Notes under the pieces: model-generated
Told to the model about the DNA's origin: nothing
Seen by the model: the letters and a program-made list of their open reading frames with translations, nothing else
Database searches by the model: none
Source of the DNA: Armatimonadota bacterium
GTDB lineage: Bacteria; Armatimonadota; Armatimonadia; Armatimonadales; Armatimonadaceae
Assembly: GCA_026392155.1 (NCBI GenBank)
Contig: JAPLCP010000054.1
Coordinates: 24,026-88,025 of the forward strand
DNA length: 64,000 nucleotides
Direction: 5' to 3'
In this document: one piece after another, positions 24,761-32,646 of the stretch
Layout of the letters: each line of letters opens with the position of its first letter
How positions within the stretch are numbered: position 1 is the stretch's first letter
Program-made: the position numbers and the translations under genes

Positions 24761-25684
24761 ATGGATAGCAAACAGTGGCGCGAGATCGCGTCTGAATACA
24801 TCGAAGGAACTCTGTCTGCCGACAAGACTCGTGAGGTACGAGAGTTTCTGGCCATAAGCCTGGAAGCCCGTCTGGACGAGCTAGCCCTGCGTGGGATCAC
24901 ACAAAACCTGAACGACTTGCCTGAAGTAGACCCACCGCTCTTCTTTGCAGACAATACTATCGCCCGGATTGAGCGGGAGCGAGAAGAAGCACAGCAGAAA
25001 AGCTGGCGCTCATGGCTCCCGAACTTTGGGCGCTTGGCACTGGGCTCTCTGGTGGCCGGTGGCGTTATGGCAGGAGTGGCCTGGCAGTTCTTCTTTCCAC
25101 GTGCCAGTCAAGTCAGCCAAGCAGGCTTGGTAGGGGGACCTACAAACTCCGTACAACCCACAAGTGCTGCGCCAAGACCGATCCTGAAACTCTCGTCCGT
25201 CAAGGTTGAGGAGGCGACACTCACGTTTAATCTCACGCTGGAGAACGCCGAGTCTGCGATGGTGCTTGCCAGTGTGTCGGGCGGCCCCACGACAGGTGTC
25301 TCTTTGGGGGGCACCGAGCCGCCGACCCGTCCGCTGAAAGTCCCACTCGATCCTGCCCAAGATGTGCAGGTAGTCAAGCTGCTCTCCGCTGCAGGGGGCA
25401 CCAAGGGTGAGCAGTGGCTGATTACACCTCTGATGAACTTGCAACCTGCTAGTGCCCGTCTCTCGTTTGGGATGGGGGAGCTCCCGCTGACACCGCAGGC
25501 ACTCTCGGAGCTTGCCAAGCGATTTGGCCAGGCGATCACCGTGGTGGATGTCCCGCAGTCGGAGCGCCGGATTCAGTTCGACGCCCGCAATGAGACTCTT
25601 GAAGAGCTCCTGACACGCCATCTGGGGCCGCTTGGAATGACGGTAACCCGCGCCGAGAACCGTGTCGTCGTCTCCGCAAAATAG
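24761..25684 (+). CDS. Anti-sigma factor-like membrane protein with C-terminal STN-type domain
   Basis: 307 residues. Residues 1-80 are a short helical cytoplasmic domain resembling anti-sigma N-termini but without Zn ligands. A single membrane helix follows at ~91-112 (RLALGSLVAGGVMAGVAW). The periplasmic part has a beta-rich middle and a C-terminal ~60 residues (LSELAKRFGQAITVVDVP, LEELLTRHLGPLGMTVTRAE) that look like the secretin/TonB short N-terminal domain. It lies directly after an ECF sigma gene, so it probably sequesters that factor. Its last 23 bases overlap tilS. Confidence 0.72.
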   Translation: MDSKQWREIASEYIEGTLSADKTREVREFLAISLEARLDELALRGITQNLNDLPEVDPPLFFADNTIARIEREREEAQQKSWRSWLPNFGRLALGSLVAGGVMAGVAWQFFFPRASQVSQAGLVGGPTNSVQPTSAAPRPILKLSSVKVEEATLTFNLTLENAESAMVLASVSGGPTTGVSLGGTEPPTRPLKVPLDPAQDVQVVKLLSAAGGTKGEQWLITPLMNLQPASARLSFGMGELPLTPQALSELAKRFGQAITVVDVPQSERRIQFDARNETLEELLTRHLGPLGMTVTRAENRVVVSAK

Positions 25685-27044
25685 CGCACTTTCCCCGCTT
25701 GCCCGCTCTCTGGTCACTTTTGTCCAGGAGCGGGCTTTGCTGTTTTCGGGCGAGCGCCCTCTCATCGCGCTCTCAGGGGGAGCCGACTCGTGCGCCTTGC
25801 TTCTGCTCTGGTGCGAGGCGGCTGAGAGAGGATTGTTGCCGCAGGCGGCGGGCGTCGCACACTTTCACCACGGCATGCGGGGCCGCGATGCCGATGCCGA
25901 TGCGGGCTTCTGTGGGGCGCTAGCCACACGCTATGGCCTGCCCTGTGTGATTGAGCTGGGCGCGCTCTCCCAAGCCAACGAGGCCGAGGCACGCGCTGCA
26001 CGCTACACGTTTCTCGAAGAAGCGGCGCAAGAGCTTGGAGCGCACGTGATCGCCACCGCACACCACGCCGATGACCAAGCCGAGACCGTGCTGATGCGTG
26101 TCTTCCGGGGCACCAGTGTCAGTGGGCTGGCAGGTATCCCCGTGCGCCGGGGAGATATCATCCGTCCATTGCTCTTTGCCCGCCGAAGCGAGATCGAAGC
26201 GTATTGTTTAGAGCAAGGCATCGCGCCGCGCCACGATCCCACCAACGACAACCCTCACTATCCCCGACGAAAAGTCCGCACCCTCCTCCCGGAGCTTGCC
26301 CAGAGCTTCAACCCTCGCCTTACTGAGGCCCTCTGCCGCCTCGCGGACCATGCGCGGGACGATGCGGCGTATCTGGATGAGCTGGCCGAGAAAGCTCAAG
26401 CCACCGAAGACTTGCGCGTACTGTCCCGCCCGATCTTGCGCCGCGTTCTCCTCAAAAGGCTCTGGGAGCTGAGCCAAGGCGACGATGCATTCCGTGAGGA
26501 GCTCGTCACCACTGCCTGGGTCGAGCGTCTTGAGCGCCTTCTGAATAACAATCAGGGCGTCTTGCAGCTGCCGGGTGGCTGGGAGGCACGAGCGCATCAA
26601 GGAAGCCTCCGTCTCCTGCCTAAATCGCACGCTCTCCCCCAAAATACCTGGCAGAGCGAGCTCACGGTTCCGGGAAAGATCGCACTTCCAGCGGGCAACT
26701 GGCTCGTGGCGCGCGTCGAGGCACCCGTGCACAACTCACAGCGGCACCGACGCTCGCTTCGTGTGGACTGTGGTACAATCCCCGCAACTTTAACCACTCG
26801 CACCGTGCGGGATGGGGATCGGATCGCCCCACTGGGCATGGGCGGAAAAACACGCCTGGTACGAGACTTGCTCCGCGAGGCAGAGATCCCCGCCGATGTG
26901 CGCGGCTCTCAGCTGGTCGTGGAGGCTAAGGGCGAGATTCTGTGGCTCGTGGGAATCGCGCAGTCCGAGAGTACGCGCGTGCCTGAAGGAGCTGAACGCG
27001 TGCTTCTGCTCGAAGTCCACGGTGAAGAGCCATCGGAAAACTAG
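25662..27044 (+). CDS. tilS: tRNA(Ile)-lysidine synthase
   Basis: 460 residues from a GTG at 25662. It ligates lysine to C34 of tRNA-Ile(CAU), changing its codon from AUG to AUA. The PP-loop SGGADS is at residues 38-43, followed by FHHGMRGRDADADA, IATAHHADDQAETVLMRVF (family signature) and NPHYPRRKVRTLLPEL. The C-terminal substrate-binding domain ends with GGKTRLVRDLLREAEIPADV. The 23-base overlap with the preceding gene suggests co-transcription with the ECF sigma operon. Confidence 0.95.
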   Translation: MSSSPQNSALSPLARSLVTFVQERALLFSGERPLIALSGGADSCALLLLWCEAAERGLLPQAAGVAHFHHGMRGRDADADAGFCGALATRYGLPCVIELGALSQANEAEARAARYTFLEEAAQELGAHVIATAHHADDQAETVLMRVFRGTSVSGLAGIPVRRGDIIRPLLFARRSEIEAYCLEQGIAPRHDPTNDNPHYPRRKVRTLLPELAQSFNPRLTEALCRLADHARDDAAYLDELAEKAQATEDLRVLSRPILRRVLLKRLWELSQGDDAFREELVTTAWVERLERLLNNNQGVLQLPGGWEARAHQGSLRLLPKSHALPQNTWQSELTVPGKIALPAGNWLVARVEAPVHNSQRHRRSLRVDCGTIPATLTTRTVRDGDRIAPLGMGGKTRLVRDLLREAEIPADVRGSQLVVEAKGEILWLVGIAQSESTRVPEGAERVLLLEVHGEEPSEN

Positions 27045-27051
27045 GAAAATA

Positions 27052-27402
27052 ATGAGTCTGCAAGAACAAGAACCCAAAGAGGAAGTACAGCCTTTTGGCA
27101 TCACTCTGATTGCCGCACTGACGGCCATTATTCCACTGGTGGTCTTGCTACGGGGGAATGCCTACACGCTTAGTATCTTTGCGGCACTCCTAGGAGTGGC
27201 GGCAGGTGTGGGGCTGTTTCTGCAAAAAGCGTGGGGCCGCTGGCTGACCCTTTTGTACTATGTGATAGCCGTAGTGCTTTTGTTCGTACAGAGTCGAGGG
27301 ACTCCTCTCGCACTGCTCGCCTGCATCTTGCCGATCGTGATCCTTGTGTATCTGTTTCTGCCTGGTGTCGTCGCCTGCTTCGCTCCCAAAAAAGAAAGTT
27401 GA
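27052..27402 (+). CDS. Small integral membrane protein
   Basis: 116 residues from the ATG at 27052, seven bases after tilS. Three or four hydrophobic helices (ITLIAALTAIIPLVVLL, LSIFAALLGVAAGVGLFL, WLTLLYYVIAVVLLFV, ALLACILPIVILVYLFL). No family was recognised. It is likely the last gene of the tilS transcript. Confidence 0.65.
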   Translation: MSLQEQEPKEEVQPFGITLIAALTAIIPLVVLLRGNAYTLSIFAALLGVAAGVGLFLQKAWGRWLTLLYYVIAVVLLFVQSRGTPLALLACILPIVILVYLFLPGVVACFAPKKES

Positions 27403-27433
27403 AAAGCTGTCTTGCTTGCGTCATACTAGAGGC

Positions 27434-28864
27434 ATGCAACGACGACAACTCGAAGAGCTGTTTCTAACCCGGCGCGAGCTTCTGGGACGCATGGGGGCGG
27501 GTTTTGCGGGGCTCGGACTGGCGGGGACACTGGCAAGCGCGGCGGAGGCTACCGAGGGCGACAATCCGATGCTGCCCCGAAAGCCTCACTTCCCGGCTAA
27601 GGCCAAGCGGGTGATCTTTCTGTTTATGAACGGTGGTCCCTCGCAGGTGGATACCTGGGACAACAAGCCCAAGCTCACCGAGTACCATGGTAAGGCACTG
27701 CCGCTGACGAACTACGGGACTGAGCGCAAGACCGGCGCTGGTCTGGGCTCCCCGTTTAAGTTCCAGAAGTACGGGCAGAGCGGCATCGAGGTCAGTGAGC
27801 TTTTCTCCAAGACGGCAGCCTTTGTGGACGACATGTGCGTCATCAACTCCATGCACGCCGATGTGCCCAACCACGAGCCGTCGCTGCTTTTAATGAACTG
27901 TGGGGATGCCCGCCAGATTCGCCCCTCGTTTGGCTCGTGGACGTGCTATGGCCTAGGAACCATGAACCAGAACCTGCCGGGCTACATCGCCATGTGCCCC
28001 GGCGGCTTTCCGATTCAGGAGACACAGAACTGGCAGGCGGGGTTTCTTCCTGGAGTGCTTGCCGGAACCTACATTGATCCCAGCAAGCGCGATGTTGAGC
28101 AGCTGGTGGAGCACATTCGGAGCCACTACGCCTCCAAAGAGCAGCAACGTGAGCAGCTTGATCTGATCCAGGCGCTCAATAAAAAGCACCAAGCGGCACA
28201 CTCCAAAGATGCTCAGCTGGAGTCGCGAATCCAGAGCATGGAGCTGGCCTACCGCATGCAGAGCGAGGCGACCGATGCCTTTGATATCAACCTAGAGAGC
28301 GAGAGCACCCGCGAGCGCTACGGCGAAGGGAACTTTGCGCGGGGCGTGCTCATGGCGCGGCGGCTGGCGGAGCGCGGCGTGCGCTTTATCCAGGTCTACT
28401 CGGGAGCCGGGCAGCCCTGGGACCTCCACGACGATCTGGCCGATGGCATGAAGCGGCTCTGTGGCGAGGCGGATAAGGCGATCTCCGCGCTACTCACCGA
28501 TCTTAAGCAGAGCGGGATGCTCGAAGAAACTCTGGTGATCTGGGGCGGCGAGTTTGGGCGGACACCCGTGGTCGAGCTTCCAACACCCGGAGCCAACGCG
28601 GGCAAGATGAACGGGCGCGACCACAACCACTGGGGCTTTACGTACTGGATGGCAGGGGGAGGCGTGAAAAAAGGAACGGTCTACGGAGCCACCGATGAGT
28701 TCTGTTTTAAAGCCGAGAAAGACCCCGTCCATGTCCACGACTTTCACGCCACCGTGCTGCACTTGCTGGGCTTTGACCACACCAAGCTCACCTACCGCTA
28801 CGCAGGTCGAGACTTCCGCCTTACGGATGTGGTGGGCAATGTGGTCAAAGAGCTGATTGCCTAG
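27434..28864 (+). CDS. DUF1501 family protein with twin-arginine signal
   Basis: 476 residues from the ATG at 27434. The N-terminus carries a Tat signal (LTRRELLGRMGAGFAGLGLA). The alkaline-phosphatase-like core includes FLFMNGGPSQVDTWDNKP, INSMHADVPNHEP, and VRFIQVYSGAGQPWDLHDD, with WGGEFGRTPV near the end. DUF1501 proteins are abundant in Planctomycetes, Verrucomicrobia and Armatimonadota, usually paired with a DUF1549/1553 protein, which is missing here. They are probably sulfatase-fold hydrolases outside the cytoplasm. A CATACT box ends six bases before the ATG. Confidence 0.87.
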   Translation: MQRRQLEELFLTRRELLGRMGAGFAGLGLAGTLASAAEATEGDNPMLPRKPHFPAKAKRVIFLFMNGGPSQVDTWDNKPKLTEYHGKALPLTNYGTERKTGAGLGSPFKFQKYGQSGIEVSELFSKTAAFVDDMCVINSMHADVPNHEPSLLLMNCGDARQIRPSFGSWTCYGLGTMNQNLPGYIAMCPGGFPIQETQNWQAGFLPGVLAGTYIDPSKRDVEQLVEHIRSHYASKEQQREQLDLIQALNKKHQAAHSKDAQLESRIQSMELAYRMQSEATDAFDINLESESTRERYGEGNFARGVLMARRLAERGVRFIQVYSGAGQPWDLHDDLADGMKRLCGEADKAISALLTDLKQSGMLEETLVIWGGEFGRTPVVELPTPGANAGKMNGRDHNHWGFTYWMAGGGVKKGTVYGATDEFCFKAEKDPVHVHDFHATVLHLLGFDHTKLTYRYAGRDFRLTDVVGNVVKELIA

Positions 28865-28875
28865 CCCTAAGAGCC

Positions 28876-29976
28876 TTAAAGCGTCCCGCGCCGCTCCTGC
28901 TCGCGCTCAATGGCCTCGAAGAGGGCTTTGAAGTTGCCCTTGCCGAAGCTGCGGGAGCCGTGGCGCTCGATGATCTCAAAGAACACGGTGGGCCGGTCTT
29001 CAACGGGCGCGGTAAAGATCTGCAAGAGATAGCCTTCGTCGTCGCGGTCCACTAGGATGCCTAGCTCCGCGATCTCTTTGAAGTCCTCATCAATCTCACC
29101 CACGCGGGCCGGGAGGGCATCGTAGTAGGCTTGGGGGACGCGCAGGAAATTCACATCGTTGTTGCGTAGCTGGCGCACGGTCTGGAGGATATTCTTCGTG
29201 CCCATTGCGATGTGCTGGACGCCAGGGCCGTTGTAGAACTCCAGATACTCTTCGATCTGCGACTTTTTGCGCCCCTCCGCAGGCTCATTGAGCGGGAACT
29301 TGATACGCCCATTGCCGCCCTGCACCACCTTGCTCATCAGGGCCGTGTACTCTGTGGAGATGTCTTTCTCATCGAAGTGCACGAGCTGCGAGAAGCCTAG
29401 AATCTGCTCGTAGAAGCTTACCCACTCGTTCATCTTGCCCTCTTCGACATTGCCGACGATATGGTCAATGGCTTCCAAGCCGCAGCCGATGGCAGGTGTG
29501 TGGTAGCGATCGGGGTCGAGTGGCGCGTAGCCGGGCGCAAAGACGCCAGAGTAGCGGTCGTGGTTGACGAAGCTATGGGTCGTGTCGCCGTAGGCCTTGA
29601 TACTAGCAAACTCGACACTGCCGTACTGATCCGTAAGCGTGGTGGGCTCGATAACCCCCGTCGCACCGCGCTCTAGGGCAAGCTTGTAGGAGAGCGCCAC
29701 GTCGTCCACTTCCAGAGCAATGTCCCGCACACCATCACCGTGGAGGCGCAGACGATCTGACTCAGGGTGCTCGGCACGAAGGGGAGACTCTAGTACCAGC
29801 GTGATATTGCCTTGCCGCATCACATAGCCCGCCTCGGTCTGGTCGCCCGTTTCGAGCCCCTTGTAGGCCGCAATCTCAAAGCCAAAGGCATTACGATAGA
29901 AATAGGCCGACTGGCGTGCATTACCGACAAAAAAGCGGACATGGTGAACCCGTCGCAGGGGAATATCTTGAATCAT
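28876..29976 (-). CDS. hppD: 4-hydroxyphenylpyruvate dioxygenase
   Basis: 366 residues, normal length. It converts 4-hydroxyphenylpyruvate to homogentisate in tyrosine catabolism or tocopherol/plastoquinone-type pathways. Two VOC half-domains are present; Fe ligands are His in AIDHIVGNVEEG, His in GPGVQHIAMGTKNI and Glu in VFFEIIERHGSRSFGKGNFK, the last being the conserved C-terminal signature. No homogentisate dioxygenase or other tyrosine gene is adjacent. TATGAT lies 18 bases upstream with a GAGG ribosome site, so this gene has a conventional leader. Confidence 0.95.
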   Translation of the reverse strand: MIQDIPLRRVHHVRFFVGNARQSAYFYRNAFGFEIAAYKGLETGDQTEAGYVMRQGNITLVLESPLRAEHPESDRLRLHGDGVRDIALEVDDVALSYKLALERGATGVIEPTTLTDQYGSVEFASIKAYGDTTHSFVNHDRYSGVFAPGYAPLDPDRYHTPAIGCGLEAIDHIVGNVEEGKMNEWVSFYEQILGFSQLVHFDEKDISTEYTALMSKVVQGGNGRIKFPLNEPAEGRKKSQIEEYLEFYNGPGVQHIAMGTKNILQTVRQLRNNDVNFLRVPQAYYDALPARVGEIDEDFKEIAELGILVDRDDEGYLLQIFTAPVEDRPTVFFEIIERHGSRSFGKGNFKALFEAIEREQERRGTL

Positions 29977-30050
29977 CTCGGAACCTCGTGTCTTATCATA
30001 CCCGGAATTGTTCAGACTGTCTGCATTTTATCGGTACTTTAAGAGCAGGG

Positions 30051-30056
30051 TACAAT
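30051..30056 (+). promoter_or_regulatory. -10 box of a leaderless promoter (MFS transporter)
   Basis: TACAAT, seven bases before the ATG at 30064, with no ribosome site between them. Confidence 0.55.
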
Positions 30057-30063
30057 TAAAGCA

Positions 30064-31323
30064 ATGACCCGTAAGCCGCATCCGCCCGAATGGCTCTTTC
30101 TACTCGCCCTCTGCGCCGTTTCGGCCTTAGCCGAGCTGGGCTTTGTGATTGTCAATATCTCGGCGTTGCCTGTGTTTCTGAAGTTTGGGCTGCACCTGCC
30201 CAACCTACCGGGAATCGCTCTCGCTGCCTACTACCTAGTTGAGGCGCTGGCAAACTCCCCGATGGGGGCACTGGCGGATCGCCTGGGGCGACGGCGGCTG
30301 ATGGTGATGGGAACCTGTCTTTCCATTGTCACCTGCCTTGCCACTTCCCAGATTCACGCTCCTGAGGGGCGACTTGTTGTCCTAGGAGTGACCGCACTTA
30401 TCTTACTGCTACGCGCTTTCGATGGCATGGGAGCGGCGATGCTCTGGCCCAATGTCTACGCATCGGTGGCGGATCGGGTGGCACCGGAGCGTCGGGCACA
30501 GGCCAATACGCTCATTACCATTGCCTACATGGCGATGATCCCGCTAGGGCTGAAGCTCGGGGGCTGGCTTAACGAGAACTTTGGGCGAAACTTCACCGCG
30601 AGTGAGCCGGGACGCTATATTCCCTCGTTCCTCTTTGCGGCGGGCTGTTTTGCGGCGACCTCATTGCTTGCCTACATCGTCGCCCCTCGCCGCGATGCGC
30701 AGCGCACACCTGAAGAAGAAAGTGAAAATGCGCCTGTCAGCAAGAGTAGCCTGATGACGGCAATTCACCAGTACCCCTGGCTGCTCGCGCTGATCTTTCT
30801 CATCTTTATCGCCATTGGTCTGATTGCGCCGTATGTCAAGCCGTACTTCATGGAGCGCTTCGGGATCGCCGAGGAGACTTTTGGAAATCTCACGCTGGGG
30901 CCTGCGGTGCTGATCGGAGTTCTCTCTGCGCCGCTGGGAAAGCTGGTGGACAAGTGGGGCAAGCCCCAGGCCATCAAGCTGGGAACCGCACTGTGTGCTG
31001 GGGCGCTCTGGGGGCTGCTCTTTGCCACGCACCAGAACATGATCGTGGTCTTTGGCACGGTTCTCGGGATCGGCTTTGTGATGTCGTTTCCCGCCTACAT
31101 GGCCTTTGTCTCGGAGATGGCTCCTGAGTCCGAGCGCGGTGGGATGATTGGTGCGGTGCGTATGGCCCAAGGTGTGGGGGCGATGCTGGGCTCCGTGCTT
31201 TCGTCGCCGCTCTACACCGCGGATTCCCAGCACCACACCATCTTCTACCTCGCCTCAGGCATTCTCACGCTGGGCTTCGTTCTCTCCCTCGTGGTCGTCA
31301 AAGCCCCGACGAAAACAAACTAG
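30064..31323 (+). CDS. Major facilitator superfamily transporter
   Basis: 419 residues, about 12 membrane helices in two halves separated by a charged loop (RRDAQRTPEEESENAP). The helix 2-3 motif is ALADRLGRRRLMVMGTC, close to the MFS consensus GxxxDRxGRR, and its repeat is LVDKWGKPQAIKLGT. It resembles multidrug and sugar efflux members; the substrate is not predictable. Probably leaderless. The end overlaps a convergent gene by four bases. Confidence 0.9.
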   Translation: MTRKPHPPEWLFLLALCAVSALAELGFVIVNISALPVFLKFGLHLPNLPGIALAAYYLVEALANSPMGALADRLGRRRLMVMGTCLSIVTCLATSQIHAPEGRLVVLGVTALILLLRAFDGMGAAMLWPNVYASVADRVAPERRAQANTLITIAYMAMIPLGLKLGGWLNENFGRNFTASEPGRYIPSFLFAAGCFAATSLLAYIVAPRRDAQRTPEEESENAPVSKSSLMTAIHQYPWLLALIFLIFIAIGLIAPYVKPYFMERFGIAEETFGNLTLGPAVLIGVLSAPLGKLVDKWGKPQAIKLGTALCAGALWGLLFATHQNMIVVFGTVLGIGFVMSFPAYMAFVSEMAPESERGGMIGAVRMAQGVGAMLGSVLSSPLYTADSQHHTIFYLASGILTLGFVLSLVVVKAPTKTN

Positions 31324-32039
31324 CCCCGAAAAGGGCGTGTTTTGGGCAGGAGAAACGCCGCGCGTGCCGCCGCGCTGTCTTTGTCCGTGTGGGGGTAGAG
31401 GCCCTCGATGGCGTACTGAATCTGAATCCGCCGATCCGTGATGGTCTTGACTTGGGCCTGCGCCTCGGCGCGTTTTTGTGTGGCTGTCTGCTGCGCCCCG
31501 GCTTGCGCACTCTCGGCGTTCGTCCAGTCCGTGAGTGCCTGCTGTGCTTGGGCTAGAAATGCCGCGTCCAGACCCGGCAGGCTCTCCTCGGCTAGGTGCG
31601 AGAGAATCCCTGGTGCATACTGCGCCAGAGTCGCGCGGCTGTCGAGCAAGTTTGTCCCGATCCCGTACAGCGCCAGCTTGTGCTTGCTCTCCATGTCGCG
31701 GGCATACTTCTGGCTGGCAGCGGCTTGGATGCGCCGCAGAAACGCGATCAATGCCTTGTGCTTCTCGCCCTCGCTTTTGGTGCGTCCTTTATGGTCTTGG
31801 TCGGCATCAAAGGCGTCGTCCAGAGTTTGGTGGCAAGTGGCAATGTCCACCCGAAGGGTTGCCACAAACGCTGGGATAATCTCCACACCTGTCAGCTTCG
31901 CCACAAAGGGCTCTCTTTGCGCGGCCTGGGCCACGGTGTCGGCTACCTGGAGTTCTTTCAGAGTGGCCGTACTCAGTGCACTACGTTTTGTCTTGGTCTG
32001 CTGTGTTGCCGCACCTGCTGAGGTCGTTTCCGTTTCCAT
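31320..32039 (-). CDS. Hypothetical helical protein
   Basis: 239 residues, mostly helical, without membrane segments or a signal peptide. It is rich in Ala, Gln, Lys and Thr, with short coiled-coil-like stretches (QKRAEAQAQVKTITDRRIQI). An AGGGAGAG ribosome site precedes the ATG. No family was recognised. It follows a LuxR-type HTH gene on the same strand across 66 bases that contain a threefold 21-base repeat. Confidence 0.65.
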   Translation of the reverse strand: METETTSAGAATQQTKTKRSALSTATLKELQVADTVAQAAQREPFVAKLTGVEIIPAFVATLRVDIATCHQTLDDAFDADQDHKGRTKSEGEKHKALIAFLRRIQAAASQKYARDMESKHKLALYGIGTNLLDSRATLAQYAPGILSHLAEESLPGLDAAFLAQAQQALTDWTNAESAQAGAQQTATQKRAEAQAQVKTITDRRIQIQYAIEGLYPHTDKDSAAARAAFLLPKTRPFRG

Positions 32040-32048
32040 TTTTATCTC

Positions 32049-32111
32049 TCCCTGATATGTTTGGTAAGCTCCCTGATATGCCCGCTAAGTTCCCGGATAC
32101 GCTTCTTAGTT
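32049..32111. repeat. Three imperfect tandem 21-base repeats
   Basis: Units at 32049, 32070 and 32091 share TCCCTGATATG or TCCCGGATACG followed by a ten-base variable part ending in TAAG/TTAG-like sequence. They fill the space between the LuxR-type gene and the helical protein gene and include the ribosome site of the latter. Confidence 0.65.
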
Positions 32112-32369
32112 CACGGACTGTGGTGGCAGACAGACCCAGCCTGCTTTTAAGCTCATCAGAACCGCGCGGGTACGGTCACGGGTTCCCAGGCGCTGGTTAA
32201 TGCGCGAGAGCTGGGTCTTGACGGTACACAGGCACACTCCAAAGTGTGCCGCAAGCTCTTGGTCACTGGTGATCTCTTTGTCTACCATGACTTGCAATAT
32301 CTCACGCTGTCCCGATGTTAGCGGGCACTCTTCCCTCAACTCACTCTTTGCGACAACAATAGAAGGCAT
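32106..32369 (-). CDS. LuxR-type helix-turn-helix protein
   Basis: 87 residues from the ATG at 32369 with AGGAGAG eight bases upstream. The GerE/LuxR DNA-binding domain takes nearly the whole protein: LTSGQREILQVMVDKEITSD, then LAAHFGVCLCTVKTQLSRIN and QRLGTRDRTRAVLMSLKAGW. No receiver or sensor domain is present, so it would be a stand-alone regulator, probably of adjacent genes such as the following helical protein. Two Cys in the turn region (GVCLCTV) are unusual. Confidence 0.82.
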   Translation of the reverse strand: MPSIVVAKSELREECPLTSGQREILQVMVDKEITSDQELAAHFGVCLCTVKTQLSRINQRLGTRDRTRAVLMSLKAGWVCLPPQSVN

Positions 32370-32433
32370 TGCTTCTCTCCTGAAAATAACAGTTAGCAAT
32401 TATGCTTACGAGCGACAACGAATAGGTAAGCCA

Positions 32434-32461
32434 GAGCCTGGAGCCTGGAGCCTGGAGCCTA
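32434..32461. repeat. Four copies of a 7-base repeat (GAGCCTG)
   Basis: Four head-to-tail heptamers, the last reading gagccta, in the intergenic region upstream of the RHS gene and the divergent LuxR-type gene. The length could vary by slippage. The rest of 32370-32646 holds the RHS promoter candidate and an AT-rich stretch. Confidence 0.7.
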
Positions 32462-32553
32462 GAGTATTCTAGCGGAGTGGATTGTTAGCTGTCAAGACTC
32501 TAGGGAAAATAAAATTGTTAACCAAGATTAAGTTTCTGATTTCCCTGAAAATG

Positions 32554-32559
32554 TATACT
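32554..32559 (+). promoter_or_regulatory. Candidate -10 box of the RHS gene
   Basis: TATACT preceded directly by TG, in an AT-rich stretch ~90 bases before the GTG start. The -35 region is weak (TTTCTG-like). Confidence 0.35.
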
Positions 32560-32646
32560 TTTGGATGACGCGAAATAATTCTGTACCCCGTAGAATAGGC
32601 CAATTGTTCCGGCATCAGTTTTGCCGTTTCTCTTGGAGGTGTTTTC

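Noticed and set aside
30661..31236. Minus-strand open frame of 191 residues inside the MFS gene
   Set aside because: Shadow frame rich in His/Arg/Gln; the plus-strand gene has 12 helices and conserved motifs.
32434..32461. CRISPR-like array
   Set aside because: The units are seven bases long and directly adjacent, with no spacers and no cas genes.
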